Position numbers and translations under genes: made by a program. Positions 31,411 to 38,031 of a DNA stretch of 40,507 nucleotides are shown one piece after another. The notes under the pieces are model-generated. The model was not told the DNA's origin and did no database searches. It worked only from the letters and a program-made list of their open reading frames with translations. The DNA is from an uncultured Oscillospiraceae bacterium. GTDB taxonomy: Bacteria; Bacillota; Clostridia; Oscillospirales; Oscillospiraceae. The DNA lies in NCBI GenBank assembly GCA_944387785.1, contig CALXGG010000006.1:1-40507 (forward strand). Reading direction: 5' to 3'. The first letter of the stretch is position 1. Each line of letters begins with the position of its first letter.

Positions 31411-31564
31411 TAGGGGTCAGGAGATTTTCCCGATTTTATTTAGACCAGGAAGGCAGGTCCGGCGCGTCCGGAGGCTTCAGCGCGGCATGAAAGGAGCGCG
31501 TTTCGATCTTCCGAAAAGGGGCAGGGTCCACTCCCCTTTTCCGGGACAATGACAGTAGGATGAA
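31411..31564. other. Short intergenic stretch with one hairpin
   Basis: Between the arsR promoter and the fba terminator I see no supported gene. AAAAGGGG (31514-31521) pairs with CCCCTTTT (31533-31540) around an 11-base loop, flanked by CCG/CGG. It may be a degenerate terminator. A 61-codon frame here has no RBS and no protein-like features. Confidence 0.4.
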
Positions 31565-31598
31565 AAAACCGGCTGCCTGTTTCCAGACAGCCGGTTTT
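31565..31598 (-). terminator. Terminator of fba
   Basis: AAAACCGGCTGCCTG (31565-31579), loop TTTC and CAGACAGCCGGTTTT (31584-31598), a 15-position stem with one mismatch and A/T tails. On the minus strand the tail is TTTTTT. Confidence 0.92.
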
Positions 31599-31624
31599 GC
31601 CGTATATAGGGAAGAAAAGGGCGA

Positions 31625-32593
31625 TCAGAAGGCCTTGCCGTCGCAGCCCAGGACGTAGACCAGCTTGTGCTTGACCAGCTCCTTGATGGCGGCGCGGGCG
31701 GGCTTGAGGTACTCGCGGGGATCGAACTTGTCGGGATGCTCGTTGAAGAACTTGCGGATGGTGCCGGTCATGGCCAGGCGCAGATCGGAGTCGATGTTAA
31801 TCTTGCACACAGCGCCGCGGGCGGCCTGACGCAGCTGCTCCTCGGGGATGCCGACGGCGTCGGGCATCTTGCCGCCGTTCTCGTTGACCATCTTCACAAA
31901 CTCCTGGGGCACGGAGGAGGAGCCGTGGAGCACGATGGGGAAGCCGGGCAGGCGCTTGACGACTTCATCCAGAATGTCGAAACGCAGGGGAGGGGGAACC
32001 AGCTCGCCCTTCTCGTTGCGGGTGCACTGAGCGGCGGTGAACTTGTAGGCGCCGTGGCTGGTGCCGATGGCGATGGCCAGGGAGTCGCAGCCGGTCTTGG
32101 ACACGAACTCCTCCACCTCCTCGGGGCGGGTGTAATGGGAGGCCTCGGCGGAGACGTTGACCTCATCCTCCACGCCGGCCAGAGCGCCCAACTCAGCCTC
32201 GACCACCACGCCGCGGTCGTGGGCGTACTCCACCACCTTCTTGGTGATCTCGATATTCTCAGCGAAGGGCTTGGAGGAGGCGTCGATCATCACGGAGGTG
32301 AAGCCGCCGTCGATGCAGCTCTTGCAGGTCTCGAAGCTGTCGCCGTGATCCAGGTGCAGGCAGATGGGCAGGCCGGTCTCGATGATGGCAGCCTCCACCA
32401 GCTTCACCAGGTAGGTGTGGTTGGCGTAGGCCCGGGCGCCCTTGGAGACCTGGAGGATCAGCGGGGCGCTGACTTCCTTGGCAGCCTCGGTGATACCCTG
32501 GACGATCTCCATGTTGTTGACGTTGAAGGCGCCGATGGCATAGCCGCCGTCATAGGCCTTCTTGAACATTTCTTTCGTAGTTACAAGGGGCAT
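31625..32593 (-). CDS. fba: Class II fructose-bisphosphate aldolase
   Basis: It cleaves fructose-1,6-bisphosphate to dihydroxyacetone phosphate and glyceraldehyde-3-phosphate in glycolysis, or the reverse. The 322-residue protein has YAIGAFNVNNMEI, zinc and base residues in CLHLDHGDSFE, VEAELGALAG, AIGTSHGAYKF and VLHGSSSVP, then KINIDSDLR. ATG 32593 has GGAGGA seven bases upstream. It is divergent from the phosphofructokinase gene, which makes its substrate, so the two consecutive glycolytic steps share an intergenic control region. Confidence 0.97.
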   Translation of the reverse strand: MPLVTTKEMFKKAYDGGYAIGAFNVNNMEIVQGITEAAKEVSAPLILQVSKGARAYANHTYLVKLVEAAIIETGLPICLHLDHGDSFETCKSCIDGGFTSVMIDASSKPFAENIEITKKVVEYAHDRGVVVEAELGALAGVEDEVNVSAEASHYTRPEEVEEFVSKTGCDSLAIAIGTSHGAYKFTAAQCTRNEKGELVPPPLRFDILDEVVKRLPGFPIVLHGSSSVPQEFVKMVNENGGKMPDAVGIPEEQLRQAARGAVCKINIDSDLRLAMTGTIRKFFNEHPDKFDPREYLKPARAAIKELVKHKLVYVLGCDGKAF

Positions 32594-32627
32594 TGGAAAG
32601 TCCTCCTATATCTGAAAGTATACTTTT

Positions 32628-32655
32628 ATTTTACCACGATTTCCCCGGATTGCAA
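32628..32655 (-). promoter_or_regulatory. Promoter of fba
   Basis: Minus strand: TTGCAA (32650-32655), a 16-base spacer and TAAAAT (32628-32633), about 35 bases before the start codon. Confidence 0.65.
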
Positions 32656-32774
32656 CGGCTATCTGCTGGAAAACTAGTACAGATAGAGACCTTTTCTCCT
32701 GATTAAAATATGTGATTTGTTACAATATACACCACAAACCGGCAGATATCCGCAACTTCCGTGCAAAAGTGCTG

Positions 32775-32803
32775 TTTACATTCCGGGGGTGAAATGATAA
32801 AAT
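32775..32803 (+). promoter_or_regulatory. Promoter of the phosphofructokinase gene
   Basis: TTTACA (32775-32780), a 17-base spacer and TAAAAT (32798-32803). Confidence 0.75.
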
Positions 32804-32836
32804 ATTGACAAATCATGAGTATGGAGGTATCTTCCC

Positions 32837-34075
32837 ATGAATGTTCTCAAAGGCGCCTGCATCATCGGCCAGTCCGGCGGCCCCACTTCTGTTATCAACG
32901 CCAGCGCATATGGTGTGATCCGCACCGCTCTGGACAGCGATGTCATCACCAACGTCTACGGTGCTGAGCACGGCATCAAGGGCGTGCTCGGCGACCGCCT
33001 GATCGATATGTCCAAGGAGGACGCGGAGGAGTTGGAGCTGCTGCTCTACACCCCCTCTTCCGCTCTGGGTTCCTGCCGCTACAAGATGGCGGATCCCGAT
33101 GTGGACGACACCGATTACAAGCGGATCCTGGAGATCTTCAAGAAGTACGACGTGCGTTATTTCTTCTATAACGGCGGCAATGACTCCATGGATACCTGCA
33201 ACAAGATCAGCAAGTATATGCAGAAGGTGGGCTATGAGTGCCGCGTGATGGGCGTGCCCAAGACCATTGACAACGACCTTTTCGGCACCGACCACTGCCC
33301 CGGCTATGCCTCCGCTGCCAAGTATATCGCCACCTCCTGCATGGAGGTCTATCACGACGCCCGGGTCTATGACACCGGAATGGTCTGCATCATCGAGATC
33401 ATGGGCCGCCACGCCGGCTGGCTCACCGCTGCCGCCGGCCTCGCCACCGCCTTCGGCGCCGGCCCCGACCTCATTTACATGCCTGAGACGGACTTTGACA
33501 TGGAGCAGTTCATGGCCGACGTGAAGCGGGTTTACGAGGAGAAGGGCAACTGCATGGTGGCCGTGTCCGAGGGCATCCACTACGCCGACGGCTCCTTCGT
33601 CTCCGAGGCCAAGACCTCCGCCACCGACGGCTTCGGCCATGCCCAGCTGGGCGGCCTGGCGGCCCTGCTGGCCAACGCCGTGAAGGAGAAGCTGAACGTG
33701 AAGGTCCGCGGCATCGAGCTGAGCCTCCTCCAGCGCTGCGGCGCCCACCTGGCCTCCCAGACCGACATCGACGAGTCCTTCATGTCCGGTAAGGCCGCCG
33801 TGGAGAACGCCGTGGCCGGCCTCACCGACAAGATGGTGGGCTTCGAGCGCAGCTATGAGAACGGCAAGTATGTCTGCCGCACCAAGCTCTTCAACCTCAC
33901 CGACGTGGCCAACACCGAGAAGAAGTTCCCCCGGGAGTGGATCAACGCCCAGGGCAACGGCATCGAGAAGCCCTTCATCGACTATGCCCTGCCTCTCATC
34001 CAGGGCGAGACCAAGATGAAGAAGGTGGACGGCCTGCCCCGCTTCGCCAAGCTCAAGAAGGTCATCGCCAAGTAA
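32837..34075 (+). CDS. Phosphofructokinase, PPi-dependent type
   Basis: It phosphorylates fructose-6-phosphate in glycolysis. The 412-residue protein has the donor site GQSGGPTSVINAS, YNGGNDSMDT, the catalytic PKTIDND, and EIMGRHAGW. Two positions decide the donor: ATP enzymes have GGDGS and PGTIDND, whereas PPi enzymes have Asp in place of the second Gly and Lys in place of the Gly before TIDND. Here GGNDS and PKTIDND match the PPi type, which makes the reaction reversible. The Asn in GGNDS differs from the more usual GGDDS. ATG 32837 has GGAGG about ten bases upstream. It is divergent from fba. Confidence 0.88.
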   Translation: MNVLKGACIIGQSGGPTSVINASAYGVIRTALDSDVITNVYGAEHGIKGVLGDRLIDMSKEDAEELELLLYTPSSALGSCRYKMADPDVDDTDYKRILEIFKKYDVRYFFYNGGNDSMDTCNKISKYMQKVGYECRVMGVPKTIDNDLFGTDHCPGYASAAKYIATSCMEVYHDARVYDTGMVCIIEIMGRHAGWLTAAAGLATAFGAGPDLIYMPETDFDMEQFMADVKRVYEEKGNCMVAVSEGIHYADGSFVSEAKTSATDGFGHAQLGGLAALLANAVKEKLNVKVRGIELSLLQRCGAHLASQTDIDESFMSGKAAVENAVAGLTDKMVGFERSYENGKYVCRTKLFNLTDVANTEKKFPREWINAQGNGIEKPFIDYALPLIQGETKMKKVDGLPRFAKLKKVIAK

Positions 34076-34088
34076 GCGAGGCTGCTCT

Positions 34089-34204
34089 CTCCTTTTCTTT
34101 TGAAAAAGAAAAGGAGCAAAAGAAAACTTTTTGGCAAAACTTTGTTTTGCCTGTTGCTGACAAAACAGGTACCCGGGCTGCTTTCGCAGCCCGGGTACTT
34201 TTTC
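34089..34204 (+). terminator. Cluster of three hairpins ending in an intrinsic terminator
   Basis: After the phosphofructokinase stop come an AT-rich hairpin (CTCCTTTTCTTTT / AAAAGAAAAGGAG, 34089-34116), a second (GGCAAAAC / GTTTTGCC, about 34132-34150) and a perfect 13-bp GC stem (34169-34181 / 34186-34198, loop TTTC) followed by TTTTTC. Only the last is a canonical terminator; the first two look like an intergenic repeat element. Confidence 0.85.
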
Positions 34205-34210
34205 TATATC

Positions 34211-37200
34211 TCAGGAGAGCAGCGCGGCGTAGGGAGCATCCAGCACGGAGGCGATGTCCGAGAGGGTCGGCTCGTGGTACATATAATATTCTTCCATGTG
34301 GGACTTCATGCCCAGGAGGAAGGCCTCCGCCTCCTCCCCGCTCCGCCGGTCCAAAGCGTCGTTAAGATCCGCCAGCTCTGCCAGGGATTTATCCGTCAGG
34401 TAGTAGAAGAGCCGGTAGTCGTGGGTGAAGCCGCTGGAGAGGAACCAGGCGTCCACCAAGTCGGAAACCGTGGCGGAAGACAGGTCAAAGGGCAGCTCCG
34501 CGGCATAGCCGCCGGTCCCTCTGTCCCGGACCCGCCAGAGATCCGCCTCCTGGTCCAGGACTACATAGGTCTCCATCCCCCAGGAGTAGTAGTCCTCAAA
34601 ATCAGGTTCCTCCGTCAGGCCGGCACCTGCCTGCCAGTGGAAGGCCTGCTCAGACATGGGGTCGGTGATGCCCACATAGATGCCCATGCCGAAGCAGAAG
34701 TTGGGATTTTCCCCGTACCAGGCGTCAAACACCCGCTGGGGATTTTCCTGGATCTGGACGCCGTTGGGCTTCCACACCAGGAAGTCGGGCAGCTCCCGGT
34801 AGCCCTGGGCGATCTGCTCCGTCAGCTGGGCGGCCACTTCCTCCAGGTCTGTTATGGAGCCGCTGACCACGGCGTTGTCCCAAACGGCCTGGCCGGCGGC
34901 GTCCTCGGCGATGATCAGAAGATGCCGGAAGATGGCGCTGCGCTGTTCTTCGGAGGATTCACCGCCGTCAGAGGAACCGGCCCGCAGATATCGGACCCCG
35001 CTGCCTGTCTCCAGCCGCACCACGCCGCCGCCGGACCGGGCGGAGAGGGACACGCCGCTCTGCGCGTTGTCCAGGGTCAGGAGATACCCCTGCTGGCTCT
35101 CCCAGTCTGCCTCCTCCGCCTGGCTCCAGGTGAAGCTCACCGGCAGATAGCCGCCTACGAATTCCACGTTGTAGGCGTTCCCCTGGTGGATCGGGTACGA
35201 CCACTGCCGGCCGTCCTCCGCTTCTACGGTGGCGGTAAAAGGCAGCGTGGAGAGGTGCCCGTAGGCAACACTCACCTGCTCCCCCAGCTGGCCGGCAGTC
35301 TGCATATATTGGCCGTAGCGGGACAGATTCTCTTCGGTGGATCCCTCCGGGTCATAGCCATCCCAATTGGTCAGCCACCCCAGGTCATCCCGCCGCGCTT
35401 CATCCGGGCCAAGACTGGCGGCAGACCGGTTCCCGGCGGTATTCATCAGCTGGACGCTGTGGGAGAGATAGCTGTCCAGTTTCTCCAGGAAGGACAGGAA
35501 CGCCTCCTGGTCAATGCTTTCACCGCCAGGGGTGATAGATACGTCCGCCTGCCCGCTGTCCGCCGTCAGCGTCTCGCCTGCTTCAAGCCAGAACAGCTCG
35601 TACCAGTAATGGCACCGTGCCTGATCCATGGTGCCGGTATAGCGCAGCAGGAAATCCTCGTCCTCCAGGGTGCAGAGGAACAGGGCGTCCCATCCCGTGT
35701 AGCTGGCGGCTGCTTCCTCAGACCAGATTTGTTCCCCCGCGGCCCCATCGGTCACTGTCAGACGCCACAGGTCCGCCTCCTTCGTGTAAGTGACGGCAAT
35801 AGAGTCCGGCGTGCCGTCGTGGGTCACGTCAGCTGTGATGGTCTGGGGTACGGTTGCAGAGGTGACTTTTTCCGTCTCCCAGGTGTCTCCCAAGTCACTG
35901 GAGCGCATGAGCCAGCCGGATTCGGCGCCCAGGGAGTCGCTGACGGCCATCAGGACGGCGTCGCCGTCCCGCAGGATCGCTTCCACTTCGTAGGCGCCCT
36001 CAGGCAGAGGGAGCTCGGTCCATGTCTCGCCGCCGTCGGCGGTAAAGTGGACCGGGGCCCCGTCAAAGCGGCGCTCCGCCAGGATGGCCCGCTCCGGGGA
36101 CAGGAAGCCCACCGCGGAAAGATGCCAGGCGGTATCCGGCGGCGTGACCTCTGTCCAGGTCGCTCCCCCGTCGCCTGTGCGGTAGACATAGGTGTCCGCC
36201 GCCGCCGCGCCCCGGCCGTAGGTGGCGGTGAGCCACCCGTCTGCGGCGGAGACCAGGGCGGCGCGGTATTCGTCCGCGCCGGACAGGGCCGTGAACTCGT
36301 TTCGGCCCGCCAGATCCTGCTCCGCCCACTCCGCGGGGGGCGCGATGGCCTCTCCCAGCTGGGTCCACTCGGTCTCTCCCCCATCCCGGCGGTAGGGGAT
36401 GCCGTCCTGATCCACCATCAGCTCCGCGGTCTGCCAGCTCTCGTCCACCGGCTGGCCGAAGGCGCAGCCCGCTGCCGCCAAGGCCGCCAGGATCACCAGT
36501 ACCGATACGCTGACCAGGATCCTGGGCCGCCGGGCGATCCAGCGGATGCGCTCCTGGAGGCCCCGCTTTCCGCTGGTCATGGTGGTGGAGCAGGAGAGAA
36601 GGTCCCGGGGACCGGGCTTTACCGTTACCAGGGAGAGCAGCGTCTCCCCGTAGGCCCGGCGCTCCCCGTCTCCCAGCTTTTCCAGGGTGGCCGCGTCGCA
36701 GCACAGCTCCCCGTCCCGGCGGCTGAGGACCGCCGCCAGCCACACCAGGGGGTTCCACCAGTGGAGGGCCAGGGCCAGGCACCGCAGCAGGCTCCAGAGG
36801 TGGTCACCATGCCGGAAGTGGGTCTCCTCATGGGCCAGGATGTGACCCAGGGCGGTCTGATCCGCCGCCGCCTCCGGCGTGAGATAGATGGCCGGTCGGA
36901 ACAGGCCGAAAAGGCAGGGCGAGGGCAGGCCCTCCGCCGTATAGACCGGCAGGGGGCTCCCGGTATCCTCCAGAGGCCGCCGCTGTTTTTTCAGCCGCCG
37001 GGCGAAAACCAGATTGCTGCCCAACAGCACCAGGACCATCACACCGGAACCTGCCCCCCAGCAAAGAAGCAGTACGCGGCCGGGAGCGATGGACGCCTGG
37101 GCAGAGGGAGCGCTGTCCGGCACGGGGATCACGGGTGTCATACCGTTCCCGTCAGAAGCGGCGCCTCCGGTACCGGCGCTCCCCCCGCTTTCGCCGCTGA

Positions 37201-37468
37201 CAGCGGCGGCGTCATCCCCCGCGTAGACGCTCCCGCCGGCGGCGGGGGCCGGCGGTTGGATCTGTCCGCCGGACGCCTGGAAGGCGTTTCGCTCCTCCGG
37301 CAGTATGGCGGACACCGTCACGGGCGAGACGTAGAGCTGCACCGGTACCAGCAGGCGCACCAGCACCACCAGCCACAGGGCGTACCGCTGCCAGGGGGCG
37401 ATGGGCAGCCGCCGGAGCAGCAGCACCAGCAGGATCAGCAGGCTGGACGCAACGATCCACTCAAGCAT
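34211..37468 (-). CDS. M56-family (BlaR1-like) membrane metallopeptidase with large Asp-box extracellular domain
   Basis: BlaR1-type proteins sense an external signal and cleave their BlaI partner repressor. This 1,085-residue protein has N-terminal membrane helices (about 4-18, 29-47, then 131-152), a cytoplasmic zinc peptidase domain with HEETH (213-217) and distal Glu in RDGELCCDAA (254), and a last helix at about 317-335. The remaining 750 residues lie outside the cell. They hold Asp-box/BNR motifs (TGDGGATW 431, TADGGETW 477, SSDLGDTW 524), an FG-GAP-like DVTHDGTPDS, and long further regions without recognised motifs. No penicillin-binding SxxK/KTG domain is seen. An extracellular 80-residue Gly/Ala/Ser-rich loop separates helices 2 and 3. 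The start (ATG 37468) overlaps the blaI stop by 8 bases. Confidence 0.88.
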   Translation of the reverse strand: MLEWIVASSLLILLVLLLRRLPIAPWQRYALWLVVLVRLLVPVQLYVSPVTVSAILPEERNAFQASGGQIQPPAPAAGGSVYAGDDAAAVSGESGGSAGTGGAASDGNGMTPVIPVPDSAPSAQASIAPGRVLLLCWGAGSGVMVLVLLGSNLVFARRLKKQRRPLEDTGSPLPVYTAEGLPSPCLFGLFRPAIYLTPEAAADQTALGHILAHEETHFRHGDHLWSLLRCLALALHWWNPLVWLAAVLSRRDGELCCDAATLEKLGDGERRAYGETLLSLVTVKPGPRDLLSCSTTMTSGKRGLQERIRWIARRPRILVSVSVLVILAALAAAGCAFGQPVDESWQTAELMVDQDGIPYRRDGGETEWTQLGEAIAPPAEWAEQDLAGRNEFTALSGADEYRAALVSAADGWLTATYGRGAAAADTYVYRTGDGGATWTEVTPPDTAWHLSAVGFLSPERAILAERRFDGAPVHFTADGGETWTELPLPEGAYEVEAILRDGDAVLMAVSDSLGAESGWLMRSSDLGDTWETEKVTSATVPQTITADVTHDGTPDSIAVTYTKEADLWRLTVTDGAAGEQIWSEEAAASYTGWDALFLCTLEDEDFLLRYTGTMDQARCHYWYELFWLEAGETLTADSGQADVSITPGGESIDQEAFLSFLEKLDSYLSHSVQLMNTAGNRSAASLGPDEARRDDLGWLTNWDGYDPEGSTEENLSRYGQYMQTAGQLGEQVSVAYGHLSTLPFTATVEAEDGRQWSYPIHQGNAYNVEFVGGYLPVSFTWSQAEEADWESQQGYLLTLDNAQSGVSLSARSGGGVVRLETGSGVRYLRAGSSDGGESSEEQRSAIFRHLLIIAEDAAGQAVWDNAVVSGSITDLEEVAAQLTEQIAQGYRELPDFLVWKPNGVQIQENPQRVFDAWYGENPNFCFGMGIYVGITDPMSEQAFHWQAGAGLTEEPDFEDYYSWGMETYVVLDQEADLWRVRDRGTGGYAAELPFDLSSATVSDLVDAWFLSSGFTHDYRLFYYLTDKSLAELADLNDALDRRSGEEAEAFLLGMKSHMEEYYMYHEPTLSDIASVLDAPYAALLS

Positions 37469-37856
37469 CCTCCTCCCCTCCCTTCCCTTCTTCCGCCTGG
37501 GCCAGGATGGCCCGCAGCTGCCGTAGGTCCTCCTCGGTGAGCTCCTGCCGCTGGGCCATGGCGCTCATCATCAGCCCCACGCTGCCCCGGTACACCCGGT
37601 CCAGAAAGCTCCGGGTCTCCGACACCACGGCGGCCTCCCGCTCCACAGCGGGGAAGTACCGCTTCCCCTTCCCTGCCGCCTCCTGGCGGACAAGGCCCTT
37701 CTCCTCCATCCGCCGCAGGGTGGTGATGGTGGTGCTCTTCGCCCAGCCCACCCTGTCTCCCAGCGCGGCCACCAGCTCCATCACCGTCTGAGGGCTCTTT
37801 TCCCACAGGCAGTCCAGAATGTTCCATTCGCTGGCCGTCAGGCGCACCGCAGCCAT
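37461..37856 (-). CDS. BlaI/MecI/CopY-family repressor
   Basis: A 131-residue winged-helix repressor whose family is inactivated by cleavage by the partner M56 peptidase. It shows LTASEWNILDCLWEKSPQTV, VGWAKSTTITTLRRMEEKGLV (recognition helix) and the wing KGKRYFPAVER, then a helical dimerisation and cleavage region. The start ATG 37856 lies a few bases after GGAGGATG-type sequence. The gene overlaps the M56 gene by 8 bases, so production is coupled. A perfect operator-like palindrome lies at the promoter, implying autoregulation of the pair. Confidence 0.95.
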   Translation of the reverse strand: MAAVRLTASEWNILDCLWEKSPQTVMELVAALGDRVGWAKSTTITTLRRMEEKGLVRQEAAGKGKRYFPAVEREAAVVSETRSFLDRVYRGSVGLMMSAMAQRQELTEEDLRQLRAILAQAEEGKGGEEDA

Positions 37857-37882
37857 AGGTCATCCTCCCTTTCCGAACCTTA

Positions 37883-37899
37883 GGTTTACTTTGTAAACC
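37883..37899. promoter_or_regulatory. Predicted BlaI-type operator
   Basis: GGTTTAC TTT GTAAACC is a perfect 7-3-7 palindrome containing the TTAC...GTAA core typical of BlaI/MecI-family operators. It lies just downstream of the -10 box, at the predicted transcription start. Confidence 0.8.
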
Positions 37900-37900
37900 C

Positions 37901-37930
37901 AGTATAGCAGCGGCTGGTCTACAATGTCAA
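37901..37930 (-). promoter_or_regulatory. Promoter of the blaI-M56 operon
   Basis: Minus strand: TTGACA (37925-37930), an 18-base spacer and TATACT (37901-37906). Confidence 0.8.
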
Positions 37931-37968
37931 CCTCAAAACAGCTACAAGCAGTTACAAAGCGATGACAA

Positions 37969-38004
37969 AAGCCCCCGCCCCGGCTTTCGCCGGAGCGGGG
38001 GCTT
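37969..38004 (-). terminator. Terminator of the flavodiiron gene
   Basis: AAGCCCCCGCCCCGGC (37969-37984), loop TTTC and GCCGGAGCGGGGGCTT (37989-38004), a 16-position stem with one mismatch. On the minus strand it continues into TTTT. Confidence 0.9.
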
Positions 38005-38031
38005 GGCTGACAGAGGGATGCCTCCCGGCCG

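Noticed and set aside
31367..31552. A 61-codon plus-strand frame opposite the arsR promoter
   Set aside because: It starts inside the ArsR operator, lacks an RBS and has no recognisable features.
34100..37540. A 1,146-codon open frame on the plus strand opposite the M56 gene
   Set aside because: The minus-strand gene has peptidase, membrane and Asp-box motifs plus a coupled blaI gene; the plus-strand frame shows no domain and only compositional bias.
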